DNA of 64,000 bases from Microbacteriaceae bacterium (GTDB taxonomy: Bacteria > Actinomycetota > Actinomycetes > Actinomycetales > Microbacteriaceae), in assembly GCA_004297935.1 (NCBI GenBank), contig SCRE01000015.1, positions 1 through 64,000 of the forward strand, in the 5' to 3' direction. Below the pieces are notes generated by a model. It ran no database searches and had not been told where the DNA came from. It saw only the letters and a program-made list of their open reading frames with translations. How positions within the stretch are numbered: position 1 is the stretch's first letter; each line of letters starts with the position of its first letter. The translations under genes were made by a program, and so were the position numbers. This document shows positions 48,811 to 56,491 of this stretch, piece after piece.

Positions 48811-49796
48811 CGGAGCGCCTCCTGCTCACGGTACGTGCGGATCTGGTAGACGATCACCGGGACGACCGCGATGATCAAGATGACGACCACCGCCGAGGCC
48901 TTGCCCGGGTTGTTGAACGCGAAGAACTGGTTGTAGAACTCCATGCCGAGCACGTTCGTGTTGAACTGACCGCTGGTCATTGCAAACACGATGTCGAAGA
49001 TCTTCATGGTGGTGATGAGCACGGTTATGAACACCGCGACGATCGTGGTCCGGATCTGAGGCACCACCACGCGCATGAACGTCTGTCGTTCGCTCGCTCC
49101 ATCGATACGTGCCGCCTCGATCGTCTCTTCGGGGACCGATTTGATGGCAGCGGACAGCAGCACCATGGCGAAGCCGGCATTGAGCCAGATGACAACTGCC
49201 ATGATCAGGAAGCTATTGGAGTGCGCAAACTCAGTCTGAAGCCATGCGATCGGATCGGCTTTGGTGAGGCTGGTCCAGATGGCATTGAGAAGGCCGATCT
49301 GCGGTTGGCCCGGAGCGTTGTATGCATAGACGAACGACCAGATGCTGGCGGCGGCAATGAAACTTATCGACATCGGCAGGAAAATGATTGACTTGAAAGT
49401 CTTCTCACGCTTGGGACCGAGGCGATCTGCCAGCGTCGCGACCAGCAGGCCGATCAACACTGTGACGCCGGGAACCACGATGATCCACAGCAGGTTGTTC
49501 AGAAGCGTCTGAAGGAAGCTCGCGCTGGTGAAGAGCTGCACGTAATTCGTCAAACCGCCGAAAGACTGCAGGCCGTACTGGTCGGTCTTCAGGAAGCTTT
49601 CGTAGATCGTGAGAAATGTCGGAATCAGCAAGAACACGACGAGAAGAAGAAGCACCGGTCCGAGGAATACGTACGGGAGCAGTCGCTTATTCCACCTGGT
49701 GTTGGTCTTGGCGACGATGAGGTTGAGGCCGAGATAGACCAGAAACGAAACTGCAAGCCCGCCGACAACCGACGCAATGACACTGATGATCTGCAC
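48807..49796 (-). CDS. Sugar ABC permease (MalF/AglF-like), cassette 2
   Basis: A 329-residue permease with an extra N-terminal helix (IISVIASVVGGLAVSFLVYL) before the six-helix core, and EAA loop TIEAARIDGASERQTFMRVVVP. GTG 49796 is preferred because AGGTGG lies seven bases upstream; TTG 49814 gives six extra residues but has no ribosome site. It is separated from the binding protein gene by a strong hairpin, which may keep permease levels below those of the binding protein. Confidence 0.9.
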   Translation of the reverse strand: MQIISVIASVVGGLAVSFLVYLGLNLIVAKTNTRWNKRLLPYVFLGPVLLLLVVFLLIPTFLTIYESFLKTDQYGLQSFGGLTNYVQLFTSASFLQTLLNNLLWIIVVPGVTVLIGLLVATLADRLGPKREKTFKSIIFLPMSISFIAAASIWSFVYAYNAPGQPQIGLLNAIWTSLTKADPIAWLQTEFAHSNSFLIMAVVIWLNAGFAMVLLSAAIKSVPEETIEAARIDGASERQTFMRVVVPQIRTTIVAVFITVLITTMKIFDIVFAMTSGQFNTNVLGMEFYNQFFAFNNPGKASAVVVILIIAVVPVIVYQIRTYREQEALR

Positions 49797-49872
49797 GAAA
49801 TAACCACCTGACAACGTTGTGAGGAATGATGCGAGAGACGAAGGCGAGCGTTTCCGGCCATGATGACCGGCA

Positions 49873-49908
49873 AGCAGCGGCCGGCAGGATGGACGGGCGG
49901 CCGCTGCT
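49873..49908 (-). promoter_or_regulatory. Intercistronic hairpin between binding protein and permease genes
   Basis: AGCAGCGGCCG (49873-49883) and CGGCCGCTGCT (49898-49908) form a perfect 11-bp stem with a 14-base loop, directly after the binding protein stop. No T-run follows on the minus strand. Such hairpins stabilise upstream mRNA or cause partial termination, raising the binding protein to permease ratio. Confidence 0.7.
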
Positions 49909-49916
49909 CAGGCGGT

Positions 49917-51248
49917 TCAGTTAGTCGGCCATGACGCGTCGATCGCTTTCAATGCTTGATCAAGCGTGATCGAGCCGGCCGTCCACTCAGTCAGATTGGT
50001 CCATTCGGTACCGGCTCCGACAGCACCCGGCATCTGGTCGGAAGCATCGAAGCCGAAGACCTTCGCACTGGACACAGCCTTTGAAGCGATCGACTGAAAT
50101 GGGCTGGAGTAGTTGCTCGTGTCGTAGTTGTTGTGGGGCGACAGCGCCGCCGTCCACTTCTTGTCGTACCCGTTCGTACCGAAATTGCCTACCAGGTAGG
50201 ACATAACTTCCTTCACCGCCGCATTGTTCTTGAAAGCACCGGCAATGTCACCCCCACCAAGCGTTCCCGAGGTCGTGGCCCCCTGCGGCGTCGGCAAGAC
50301 AAACGCATTCACATCCGCCGTCGAGCCCGAGTTCACCGAATCCTGAATGGCCTGCGGGAAGAAGCTCGTGATGAACGTACCCTGACGCATCATGAAGCAC
50401 TGCCCGGCCGCCTTGCCGCCGCTGATGAACAGGTTGTTGCCCGCTGCGCCAAAGTCCGTCGACGCCATAGCCTTGCCCCCGCCATTGACCGCGCCCGGTG
50501 CGAAGATCATGGATTCGACTTTGGCAGCCGCCTTTTTGACCAGCGGCGAGTCGAACAGGACCTTGTGGTTGATCCAATCGTTGTACTGGGTCAAGCCGCC
50601 GTACCGCAGAACGTACTCTTCAAGCCAGTCTGTCATCGGCCAACCATTCGAGCCTTGCGAGGCAATCCCGACACACCAGGGATAGCCGGATCCATCAGCG
50701 ATGATCTCGGCCTGGAGCGCGCTCAGTTCGGCATCCGTCGTCGGAACTGTATAACCTGCTGCCGCGAACGCCTTCGGGTTGTACCAAACCAGCGACTTGA
50801 CGTTGATGTTGTACGGAAGGCCGTAGGTCTTGCCGTTCACCTTGGCGATGTCCGGGATTCCCTGAGGCTCGTCGGAAGTGATCTTCTTCACATTCACGAG
50901 GTCGTCAAGCGGCACCAGTCCCTGACTGATCAGTGACTTGAGGATGCCTGGCTGCGGGAAGATCGCGATATCCGGCGCCTGACCACCCTTGACCTGGGTG
51001 ATGATCGACGTTTGGAAGTTATTGCTGCCGTTGTACTTGACGGTGATGCCCTTGCCCTTCGCCCAGACATTCAGGTCATCTTGGAACGCCGTCCCCTGCG
51101 CGCCCGTGAAGGCGCCGGAGATGGTCACGGTTCCGGAAGCTTTCGCTCCGCTGTCGGAACCGCTTCCTCCCGAGGAACACCCGGTAATCGCCAGCGCCGA
51201 CCCAAGCAAAATCACGGCAGCAATGCTTGCCTTTTTGCGAAGCAACAT
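49917..51248 (-). CDS. Sugar ABC transporter substrate-binding lipoprotein, cassette 2
   Basis: A 443-residue family 1 binding protein. Signal peptide with lipobox LAITGCSSG, then a Gly/Ser linker; WYNPKAFAAAGYTVPTT and EYVLRYGG are CUT1 motifs. It resembles AglE-type alpha-glucoside binders in overall form. ATG 51248 (or GTG 51251) has AAGGTCG upstream. A LacI-type operator lies 31 bases before the start, so it probably has its own regulated promoter as well as any read-through from lacI. The ligand is inferred to be an alpha-galactoside or sucrose-related sugar. Confidence 0.92.
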   Translation of the reverse strand: MLLRKKASIAAVILLGSALAITGCSSGGSGSDSGAKASGTVTISGAFTGAQGTAFQDDLNVWAKGKGITVKYNGSNNFQTSIITQVKGGQAPDIAIFPQPGILKSLISQGLVPLDDLVNVKKITSDEPQGIPDIAKVNGKTYGLPYNINVKSLVWYNPKAFAAAGYTVPTTDAELSALQAEIIADGSGYPWCVGIASQGSNGWPMTDWLEEYVLRYGGLTQYNDWINHKVLFDSPLVKKAAAKVESMIFAPGAVNGGGKAMASTDFGAAGNNLFISGGKAAGQCFMMRQGTFITSFFPQAIQDSVNSGSTADVNAFVLPTPQGATTSGTLGGGDIAGAFKNNAAVKEVMSYLVGNFGTNGYDKKWTAALSPHNNYDTSNYSSPFQSIASKAVSSAKVFGFDASDQMPGAVGAGTEWTNLTEWTAGSITLDQALKAIDASWPTN

Positions 51249-51278
51249 CACTTCGACCTTTCTAAAGGAAAACGGTTT

Positions 51279-51294
51279 ACAAAATCGATTTTGT
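51279..51294. promoter_or_regulatory. LacI-type operator before the binding protein gene
   Basis: ACAAAATCGATTTTGT is a perfect 16-bp palindrome, very AT-rich for this genome. TATCTT on the minus strand just upstream of it is a possible -10. The core AAATCGATTT also occurs before lacI. Confidence 0.75.
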
Positions 51295-51382
51295 TCTTCT
51301 GAAGATAGACCTTGATTCGCGCGCATCACAGGGGTAGTCGATAACGGATCGGTAACGATGGGAGACGTATCTCCCCGAACAT

Positions 51383-52318
51383 CTATCCCGCTGAAGCGGG
51401 AACGGTACGGACGCGAAGCTCCGCAAACGGAACCGGATCGGACAACCGTCCTACGAATTCGCCCTTGCGGTAGTTTTCGAAAGCAAGGAATTGCCACGCG
51501 CCACAGCGGTCCTGGATGACCCGGCCTGAATACAACGATTCATCGGTCAGCCTCCGGGCGTTCTCAAGGTGAAACGGGCCGAGCGGGCCGTCCGCTTCCG
51601 CCATCCACACGCCCCCGCCCGCATCCGTGTCGCGCCGCCATGGGGCCAACTCGGCACGGAGACAGCTGAACAGAACCAACCAGCGCCCGTCGATCTCGAC
51701 GACCTGGGGAACCTCGAGCTGACCGAAGCCATGACCGGCGCCAGTGACAGGCGGCTGAACCTCCCACTGCAGCAAGTCCGGAGAAGTGACGTGCCCGATG
51801 ATCCCCGTCTCGGTGGGCTCGCCCGAAGGGGCGCGAGCAGTGATCAGCATGTGCCATTGCCCGCCCGAGCTGAATACCCAGGGATCACGGAACGGCTCGT
51901 CTGGACCGTCGGCGCCCGTGGCGTACCAGCGCGGGTCAGCAGCGGCGATGACCGCCGGCGATTTTCTCCAGTGCATCAAATCGGTGGATGTCGCGACCAT
52001 TACCCGTTGCGCAGTTGGCACAGGATCGTCGCTGCACCCGGTGAAGAACAGATGCCACTCGCCGTCATCTGCCTGGACGATGCTCCCGGTCCAGGTCGCG
52101 ACGTCGTCCGCGCTCGGCGTGTCCGAACGCACGAGCGCGTCTGAGACCCGCGTCCACGTGACGAGATCCGTCGAGACAGCATGGCCGATCGATGCTCGAC
52201 GATGGCGGCGCGACTCTTCTCCCAGGGCACGGGAGGCGAATAAGAAGAACAGGTGATATTCGGTGCCGGTGTCGGCCAGCCAAAAATCCCACGTCCAAGA
52301 ATCCGGTAGTTCGAGCAT
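51383..52318 (-). CDS. GH32/GH43-like beta-propeller glycoside hydrolase
   Basis: A 311-residue protein with five-bladed propeller features. WTWDFWLADTGTEYHLFFL carries the expected nucleophile Asp, FRDPWVF the middle Asp (RDP motif) and LEVPQVVEIDG the acid/base Glu. These fit GH32/68-type fructosidases (and related GH43 proteins); a shortened form without the C-terminal beta-sandwich of classical GH32. Sucrose or the fructose end of raffinose is a likely substrate, by inference from GH36 nearby. No signal peptide. ATG 52318 starts six bases after the lacI stop, so they are one operon. Confidence 0.78.
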   Translation of the reverse strand: MLELPDSWTWDFWLADTGTEYHLFFLFASRALGEESRRHRRASIGHAVSTDLVTWTRVSDALVRSDTPSADDVATWTGSIVQADDGEWHLFFTGCSDDPVPTAQRVMVATSTDLMHWRKSPAVIAAADPRWYATGADGPDEPFRDPWVFSSGGQWHMLITARAPSGEPTETGIIGHVTSPDLLQWEVQPPVTGAGHGFGQLEVPQVVEIDGRWLVLFSCLRAELAPWRRDTDAGGGVWMAEADGPLGPFHLENARRLTDESLYSGRVIQDRCGAWQFLAFENYRKGEFVGRLSDPVPFAELRVRTVPASAG

Positions 52319-52324
52319 CGTCGG

Positions 52325-53344
52325 CTAACCCAGACGCGGCGCGACAGAACCGCGCTCAATCAGCGAACAGGTCAACTTCACTTCCGGCGGCGGGGCGAGA
52401 GACACCGGTTCGGTAATCATTGCTGAAAGCTGCTCGATTGCCCATCGGCCCATCTCGTAGTGAGGCAGGCCCACAGTGGTCAGCCCAGGCTGCAACTGAG
52501 CGGCAATCACCTCCAGATTGTCGACACCAACCACCGACACGTCCGCAGGTACCCTGAGGTTTCGCTCTGCCGCCACTTGATACACCCCCATTGCCATCGC
52601 GTCGTTGAAGGCGAACACCGCGGTGAGTTGCGGGACCCGCGTCAGCGCCTCGGCAAAGCTCTCCCGTCCTGCGCGAGCGCTTGCCGGGGCATCCGCGTAC
52701 GTTTCGATTGGATCGAGTCCGTGCTCTGCCATCGCCTTGCGGTAGCCGGCCCGTCGACCGTCTGTGCCAGGCCCAGGCGCCTTGATCGTGAGATGAACAA
52801 TGCGCCGATGGCCGGCATCGATAAGCCGCTCGGTCGCCTTCTTCCCGATCTGTTGTTCGTCCGGGACTACCGACGGGAAAACACCGTCAGGATCCACCGC
52901 ATCCACGATCACGGTGGGGAGTTCACGGAGCCGCGGGGGCAGTTTTACGAGCACATGCGACATACGGGCGTAGATGATCGCATCAACCTGCTGAGCGAGC
53001 AGAGATGCGATCTGCTGATTCTCGACCGCCTCGTCGCGATTCGAGTTCACGAGCATCAGCAACATGCCACGCTGGGCGGCCGCATCCTGAGCTCCGAGCA
53101 CAATTCGGCCGGCAAACGGCGTCGTCGCAATCTCATCGCTGACCAGTCCGATCACGCCGGTACGCTGCAAACGCAGTGCACTGGCGATGCGGTTGGGCGC
53201 GTAACCCAGATCCGTGGCCACTCGCTGGACACGCTCGCGAGTCTTAGCACTGAGATTGCCCTGGCCACTGAGCGCATGCGACACGGTCGTGACGGATACA
53301 CCAGCGGCCTTCGCCACATCGGAGATCCCGACTCGCTTAGCCAT
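52325..53344 (-). CDS. LacI-family repressor of cassette 2
   Basis: A 339-residue repressor. The DNA-binding domain is residues 1-55 (ISDVAKAAGVSVTTVSHALSG, hinge helix RIASALRLQRTGVIGLV), followed by a periplasmic-binding-protein-like sugar domain. ATG 53344 has GAGGACC upstream; the frame extends further but has no support. An AAATCGATTT site 90 bases upstream suggests self-control and the same site lies before the binding protein gene. It should respond to the imported sugar. Confidence 0.93.
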   Translation of the reverse strand: MAKRVGISDVAKAAGVSVTTVSHALSGQGNLSAKTRERVQRVATDLGYAPNRIASALRLQRTGVIGLVSDEIATTPFAGRIVLGAQDAAAQRGMLLMLVNSNRDEAVENQQIASLLAQQVDAIIYARMSHVLVKLPPRLRELPTVIVDAVDPDGVFPSVVPDEQQIGKKATERLIDAGHRRIVHLTIKAPGPGTDGRRAGYRKAMAEHGLDPIETYADAPASARAGRESFAEALTRVPQLTAVFAFNDAMAMGVYQVAAERNLRVPADVSVVGVDNLEVIAAQLQPGLTTVGLPHYEMGRWAIEQLSAMITEPVSLAPPPEVKLTCSLIERGSVAPRLG

Positions 53345-53432
53345 GGTCCTCGAACTCCAAGTGTCGGAATTTTCTTCATCGGGCGTGAGGCATACCGCAA
53401 CTATCCGGCCACCCTCGCAAAACCATATCACT

Positions 53433-53442
53433 AAATCGATTT
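53433..53442. promoter_or_regulatory. LacI-type operator before lacI
   Basis: AAATCGATTT (in ACTAAATCGATTTTCTAA) matches the core of the operator at 51279-51294. About 90 bases before the lacI start. Confidence 0.65.
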
Positions 53443-53598
53443 TCTAATGCGAGTCGGGCGCTGTTCGCGTATCAGCGATCCGCCGACCGGCTCAGTGCTG
53501 TCGCGCTGCCACAGTCAACAGGCCGCCACGGTCCACAGGATGGATGGCCGCGCGCCGCGGACGGGCCCACCGGTCTGGGCTGTCAATAGGATTGGACC

Positions 53599-54561
53599 AT
53601 GAGCTCATCGGGTGGGAGCAGAGCGATCATCGCGGCGTTCGCCGCGAACCTCGGCATCGCGGCGACGAAACTGATCGCCTGGGCGTTCTCCGGCTCGTCG
53701 TCGATGCTCGCGGAAGGCGTGCACTCTCTGGCAGACTCCGGCAACCAATTGCTGCTCCTGCTCGGCGGCCGCAAGGCGAAGAGGGCGGCCGACAGCGAGC
53801 ATCCGTTCGGCTATGGCCGCGAACGCTATGTGTATGCCTTCGTCGTCTCGATCATCCTGTTCTCCGTCGGCGGCGTCTTTTCGCTGTACGAGGGGGTCGG
53901 AAAGCTCGGCAACCCGCATCCGATCGAGGTGTGGTGGCTGCCGCTGCCGGTTCTCGTGATTGCGATCGGCATGGAGAGTTTCTCGCTGCGCACCGCCGCG
54001 CACGAGTCGAAACCGCACAAGGGCGATGAGTCGTGGTTCCGCTTCGTCCGTCGCGCGAAGGCGCCCGAGTTGCCTGTCGTGCTGCTCGAGGACGTCGCCG
54101 CACTGATCGGCCTGGTCTTCGCGCTGATCGGCGTCGGCTTGAGCATCATCACGCAGGACGGAATCTGGGACGCGATCGGCACCATCCTGATCGGCCTGCT
54201 GTTGGTGGCCGTCGCGATCATCCTCGGAATCGAAACCAAGAGCCTACTCGTCGGCGAGGGCGCCAACGATGCGGATGTCGCCGCGATCCAGGCCGCGATC
54301 ACATCCGGCGAGAACGCTCCACGCATCATCCACATGAAAACCCTCTATCTCGGGCCGGACGAGCTCATGGTCGCCGCCAAACTGGGGATGCCGAGCGATC
54401 ATCGGCTGCGTGCCATCGCGGTGGAGACGAATGCGATCGAGGCGCGGATCCGCGAGGCGGTGCCCGCCGCGCGCGTCATCTACATCGAACCGGATGTCTA
54501 CGTCGACCCGAACGACACGAACCCGACGACCGACGCGATCGTCATCAAGGGCATCGACTGA
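53599..54561 (+). CDS. Cation diffusion facilitator (CDF) metal exporter
   Basis: A 320-residue antiporter with six helices that moves Zn, Fe or Mn out in exchange for protons. The metal-site motif HxxxD is His42-Asp46 (EGVHSLADSGNQ), and LLEDVAALIGL holds the second site pair. HPFGYGRERYVYAF is the CDF signature. The C-terminal domain (about 215-320) folds into the cytoplasm. ATG 53599 is six bases after TAGGAT (53587-53592), so leaderless. Specificity is not readable from sequence. Confidence 0.93.
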   Translation: MSSSGGSRAIIAAFAANLGIAATKLIAWAFSGSSSMLAEGVHSLADSGNQLLLLLGGRKAKRAADSEHPFGYGRERYVYAFVVSIILFSVGGVFSLYEGVGKLGNPHPIEVWWLPLPVLVIAIGMESFSLRTAAHESKPHKGDESWFRFVRRAKAPELPVVLLEDVAALIGLVFALIGVGLSIITQDGIWDAIGTILIGLLLVAVAIILGIETKSLLVGEGANDADVAAIQAAITSGENAPRIIHMKTLYLGPDELMVAAKLGMPSDHRLRAIAVETNAIEARIREAVPAARVIYIEPDVYVDPNDTNPTTDAIVIKGID

Positions 54562-54568
54562 CCGCCGC

Positions 54569-54655
54569 GCGGTGGAGCTCAGGCAAGCGCGTCAGCGATT
54601 GCGCGACCCTTGTCGCCAGCGAGCCTGCGAGCGATGGGTGGCGGTGGAGCTCAGG
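54569..54655. repeat. Direct repeat pair between CDF and tadA genes
   Basis: GCGGTGGAGCTCAGG is found at 54569-54583 and again at 54641-54655, with sequence between that looks like a decayed copy of the REP family (GTCGCCAGCGAGCCTGCGAG). Sits between converging genes. Confidence 0.65.
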
Positions 54656-55145
54656 AGAGGGAAGGCCGACGAGCGGCGAAGAACTCCTCGAGAAGCGCTG
54701 CACAGGCATCCGCCTCGACTCCGGCGATGACCTCGACTCGATGATTCAGGCGCCGATCACGCAAGACGTCGTAAACGCTGCCGACCGCACCGGCTTTCTC
54801 ATCCCACGCGCCGAAGACGACACGCGGAACCCGTGCGGCCACGATCGCACCAGCGCACATCACGCACGGTTCCAGCGTCACCACCAGCGTCGTGCCCGTC
54901 AGTTGCCAGCCTCCTGTCGCGTGCGCGGCGGCGCGCAACGCGACGATCTCAGCGTGCCCTGTCGGGTCGTGCCGTTTCTCGCGCTCGTTGCGTCCCGTTC
55001 CGATCACGTGACCCGCCGCATCCAGAACCAGGGCCGCAACCGGGACGTCCCCGGTCGCGACGGCGAGCCGCGCGTCGGCGAGCGCCCGCAGCATCCACTC
55101 ATGCTGTTCCCGCGGATCAGAAAGCGACAGACCAGACAGCGACAC
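54651..55145 (-). CDS. tadA: tRNA-adenosine deaminase TadA
   Basis: A 164-residue zinc deaminase that converts A34 of tRNA-Arg to inosine. Catalytic HAE is in PTGHAEIVALRAAA; the zinc cysteines are in LEPCVMCAGAIV. NEREKRHDPT is the TadA-specific loop. GTG 55145 has GGAGGGG directly upstream, better than ATG 55175 or 55193. Divergent from upp. Confidence 0.93.
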   Translation of the reverse strand: MSLSGLSLSDPREQHEWMLRALADARLAVATGDVPVAALVLDAAGHVIGTGRNEREKRHDPTGHAEIVALRAAAHATGGWQLTGTTLVVTLEPCVMCAGAIVAARVPRVVFGAWDEKAGAVGSVYDVLRDRRLNHRVEVIAGVEADACAALLEEFFAARRPSLS

Positions 55146-55209
55146 AGCACCCCTCCGCGTCCCAGAATCGTGCATCGTTGGCGGATGGCGCATCCGCTAG
55201 ATTGAGCCT
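55146..55209. promoter_or_regulatory. tadA/upp divergent region
   Basis: TAGATT at 55198-55203 lies six bases before ATG 55210 of upp, so upp mRNA is probably leaderless. A tadA -10 is not clear. GGAGGGG near 55151-55157 (minus strand) is the tadA ribosome site. Confidence 0.5.
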
Positions 55210-55842
55210 ATGCGAGTGCACGTTGCCGACCACCCACTGATCACCCACAAACTGACGGTACTGCGCAACCGCGACACCGCATCGGCGACGTTTCGGGCAC
55301 TCACCGAAGAACTGGTCACGCTGCTCGCATACGAGGCGACGCGCAGCGTGCGGATCACCCCGGTCGAGATCGACACTCCGGTGGCCCACACGACGGGAGT
55401 CACCCTGAGCGATCCGAAGCCGCTTGTCGTGCCGATTCTGCGCGCCGGCCTCGGGATGCTCGAGGGCATGGTCAAACTCGTGCCGAGCGCCGAAGTCGGT
55501 TTTCTCGGCATGGTGCGCGACGAAGAGACCCTTCAGCCGACCACGTATGCGGAGCGACTGCCCGACGACCTCTCCGACCGGCAGTGCTTCGTGCTCGACC
55601 CGATGCTGGCCACGGGTGGTTCCCTCGGAGCGGCGATCGAATTCCTGTTCAAGCGAGGCGCCGTCGACGTGACCGCCGTCTGCATTCTGGGCGCGCCAGA
55701 GGGCATCGCCGCGGTCGAAAAGCTCACGGAGGGCCGGGATGTCACGCTCGTTCTCGGTGCCGTCGATGAACGCCTGAATGAGCACGGCTACATCGTGCCC
55801 GGCCTCGGGGACGCCGGCGACCGACTCTACGGAACCGTTTGA
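55210..55842 (+). CDS. upp: Uracil phosphoribosyltransferase
   Basis: A 210-residue pyrimidine-salvage enzyme making UMP from uracil and PRPP. The PRPP loop is [19 protein letters not shown], the uracil-binding C-terminus is [16 protein letters not shown], and the entry motif [14 protein letters not shown] is standard. Length is exact for the family. Faces tadA across a 64-base control region; downstream is a long repeat block. Confidence 0.97.
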   Translation: MRVHVADHPLITHKLTVLRNRDTASATFRALTEELVTLLAYEATRSVRITPVEIDTPVAHTTGVTLSDPKPLVVPILRAGLGMLEGMVKLVPSAEVGFLGMVRDEETLQPTTYAERLPDDLSDRQCFVLDPMLATGGSLGAAIEFLFKRGAVDVTAVCILGAPEGIAAVEKLTEGRDVTLVLGAVDERLNEHGYIVPGLGDAGDRLYGTV

Positions 55843-55933
55843 GCCATCGCGTATGCGGCTGCGGCGCGCGCTCGCGGCGGCGTCACCGCCGGTCACAATT
55901 TGCAGGGCTTTTTCACAGTCGGCAATGTTCAAA

Positions 55934-56082
55934 CTTGTGGTCGAGTAGCGAGGTAAAGACGGTGGTCGAGTAGCGAGGTACGAGCGTATCGAGACCCGTA
56001 TCGAGACCCGTATCAACACCTCATTGCGGGATCTCGATACGCCTGCTCACTGCGCTCGCGGGCCACTCGACCAACGGGATGA
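55934..56082. repeat. REP-like dispersed repeat, copy 6 (compound)
   Basis: TGGTCGAGTAGCGAGGTA occurs twice (about 55937 and 55961), followed by CGTATCGAGACC twice, then ATCTCGATACGCCTGCTCAC and GGCCACTCGACCAAC in inverse order. Together they could fold as one long imperfect hairpin. It lies 140 bases from the upp stop. Confidence 0.85.
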
Positions 56083-56117
56083 TGCAACTCGATGATTGTG
56101 AAAAGGCCCCGCACAAT

Positions 56118-56147
56118 TTGACATCGGACGACGCAACGCGGTTTACT
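56118..56147 (+). promoter_or_regulatory. Strong promoter of the Cys-rich leader peptide
   Basis: TTGACA (56118-56123), 18-base spacer, TTTACT (56142-56147). It is one of the two clearest -35 boxes in the window. The -10 ends seven bases before ATG 56155, so transcription should start at or very near the start codon. Confidence 0.75.
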
Positions 56148-56154
56148 GTGAAAC

Positions 56155-56259
56155 ATGACTGACAATTCGCGCTCCTTGACCTCCTTTGAGGCCCCTGGGG
56201 ATGCCGGCATGATGATGGCCGGCTGCGAGCGTGTCATGTGTTGTCGAATGTGTCGCTGA
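56155..56259 (+). CDS. Leaderless 34-residue Cys-rich leader peptide
   Basis: Reads MTDNSRSLTSFEAPGDAGMM then MAGCERVMCCRMCR. Four Cys and four Arg fall in the last 11 residues, ahead of a TGA stop at 56257-56259. The promoter is consensus-like and seven bases away, with no ribosome site, so the message is probably leaderless. Actinobacteria have small leaderless Cys-rich ORFs (the Ms5788A type of mycobacteria) that work as cysteine-dependent attenuators; I infer a like role here. A hairpin with T-run at 56327-56359 follows, and the next gene is the winged-helix regulator. Frame-level identity to a known family was not checked. Confidence 0.65.
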   Translation: MTDNSRSLTSFEAPGDAGMMMAGCERVMCCRMCR

Positions 56260-56326
56260 TCTGACGACCTTTCGCCGAACCCTCGCCCCGCAGCGTATCT
56301 GATTTCGCATCGGACGAGCGGTTCCC

Positions 56327-56359
56327 CGGATGCCCGATCTCGGCATCCGCACCGGTTTT
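56327..56359 (+). terminator. Candidate attenuator hairpin before the winged-helix gene
   Basis: CGGATGCC (56327-56334) and GGCATCCG (56342-56349) form a perfect 8-bp stem with a 7-base loop; CACCGG and TTTT follow. ACCGG/CCGGT around TTTTCT offers a competing smaller stem. It lies 67 bases after the leader stop codon. Confidence 0.6.
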
Positions 56360-56491
56360 CTCCGGTCACAACACCCTCTCGAATTCGCGCCACTGCGATT
56401 GCCGCCAACCCGCCGCAATCTGAACCGGATTCAGCCACAGCGCGGCCCGCATCCTCGCCACAGGCCCGCACCTCCGCAAAGGATCCTCCAG

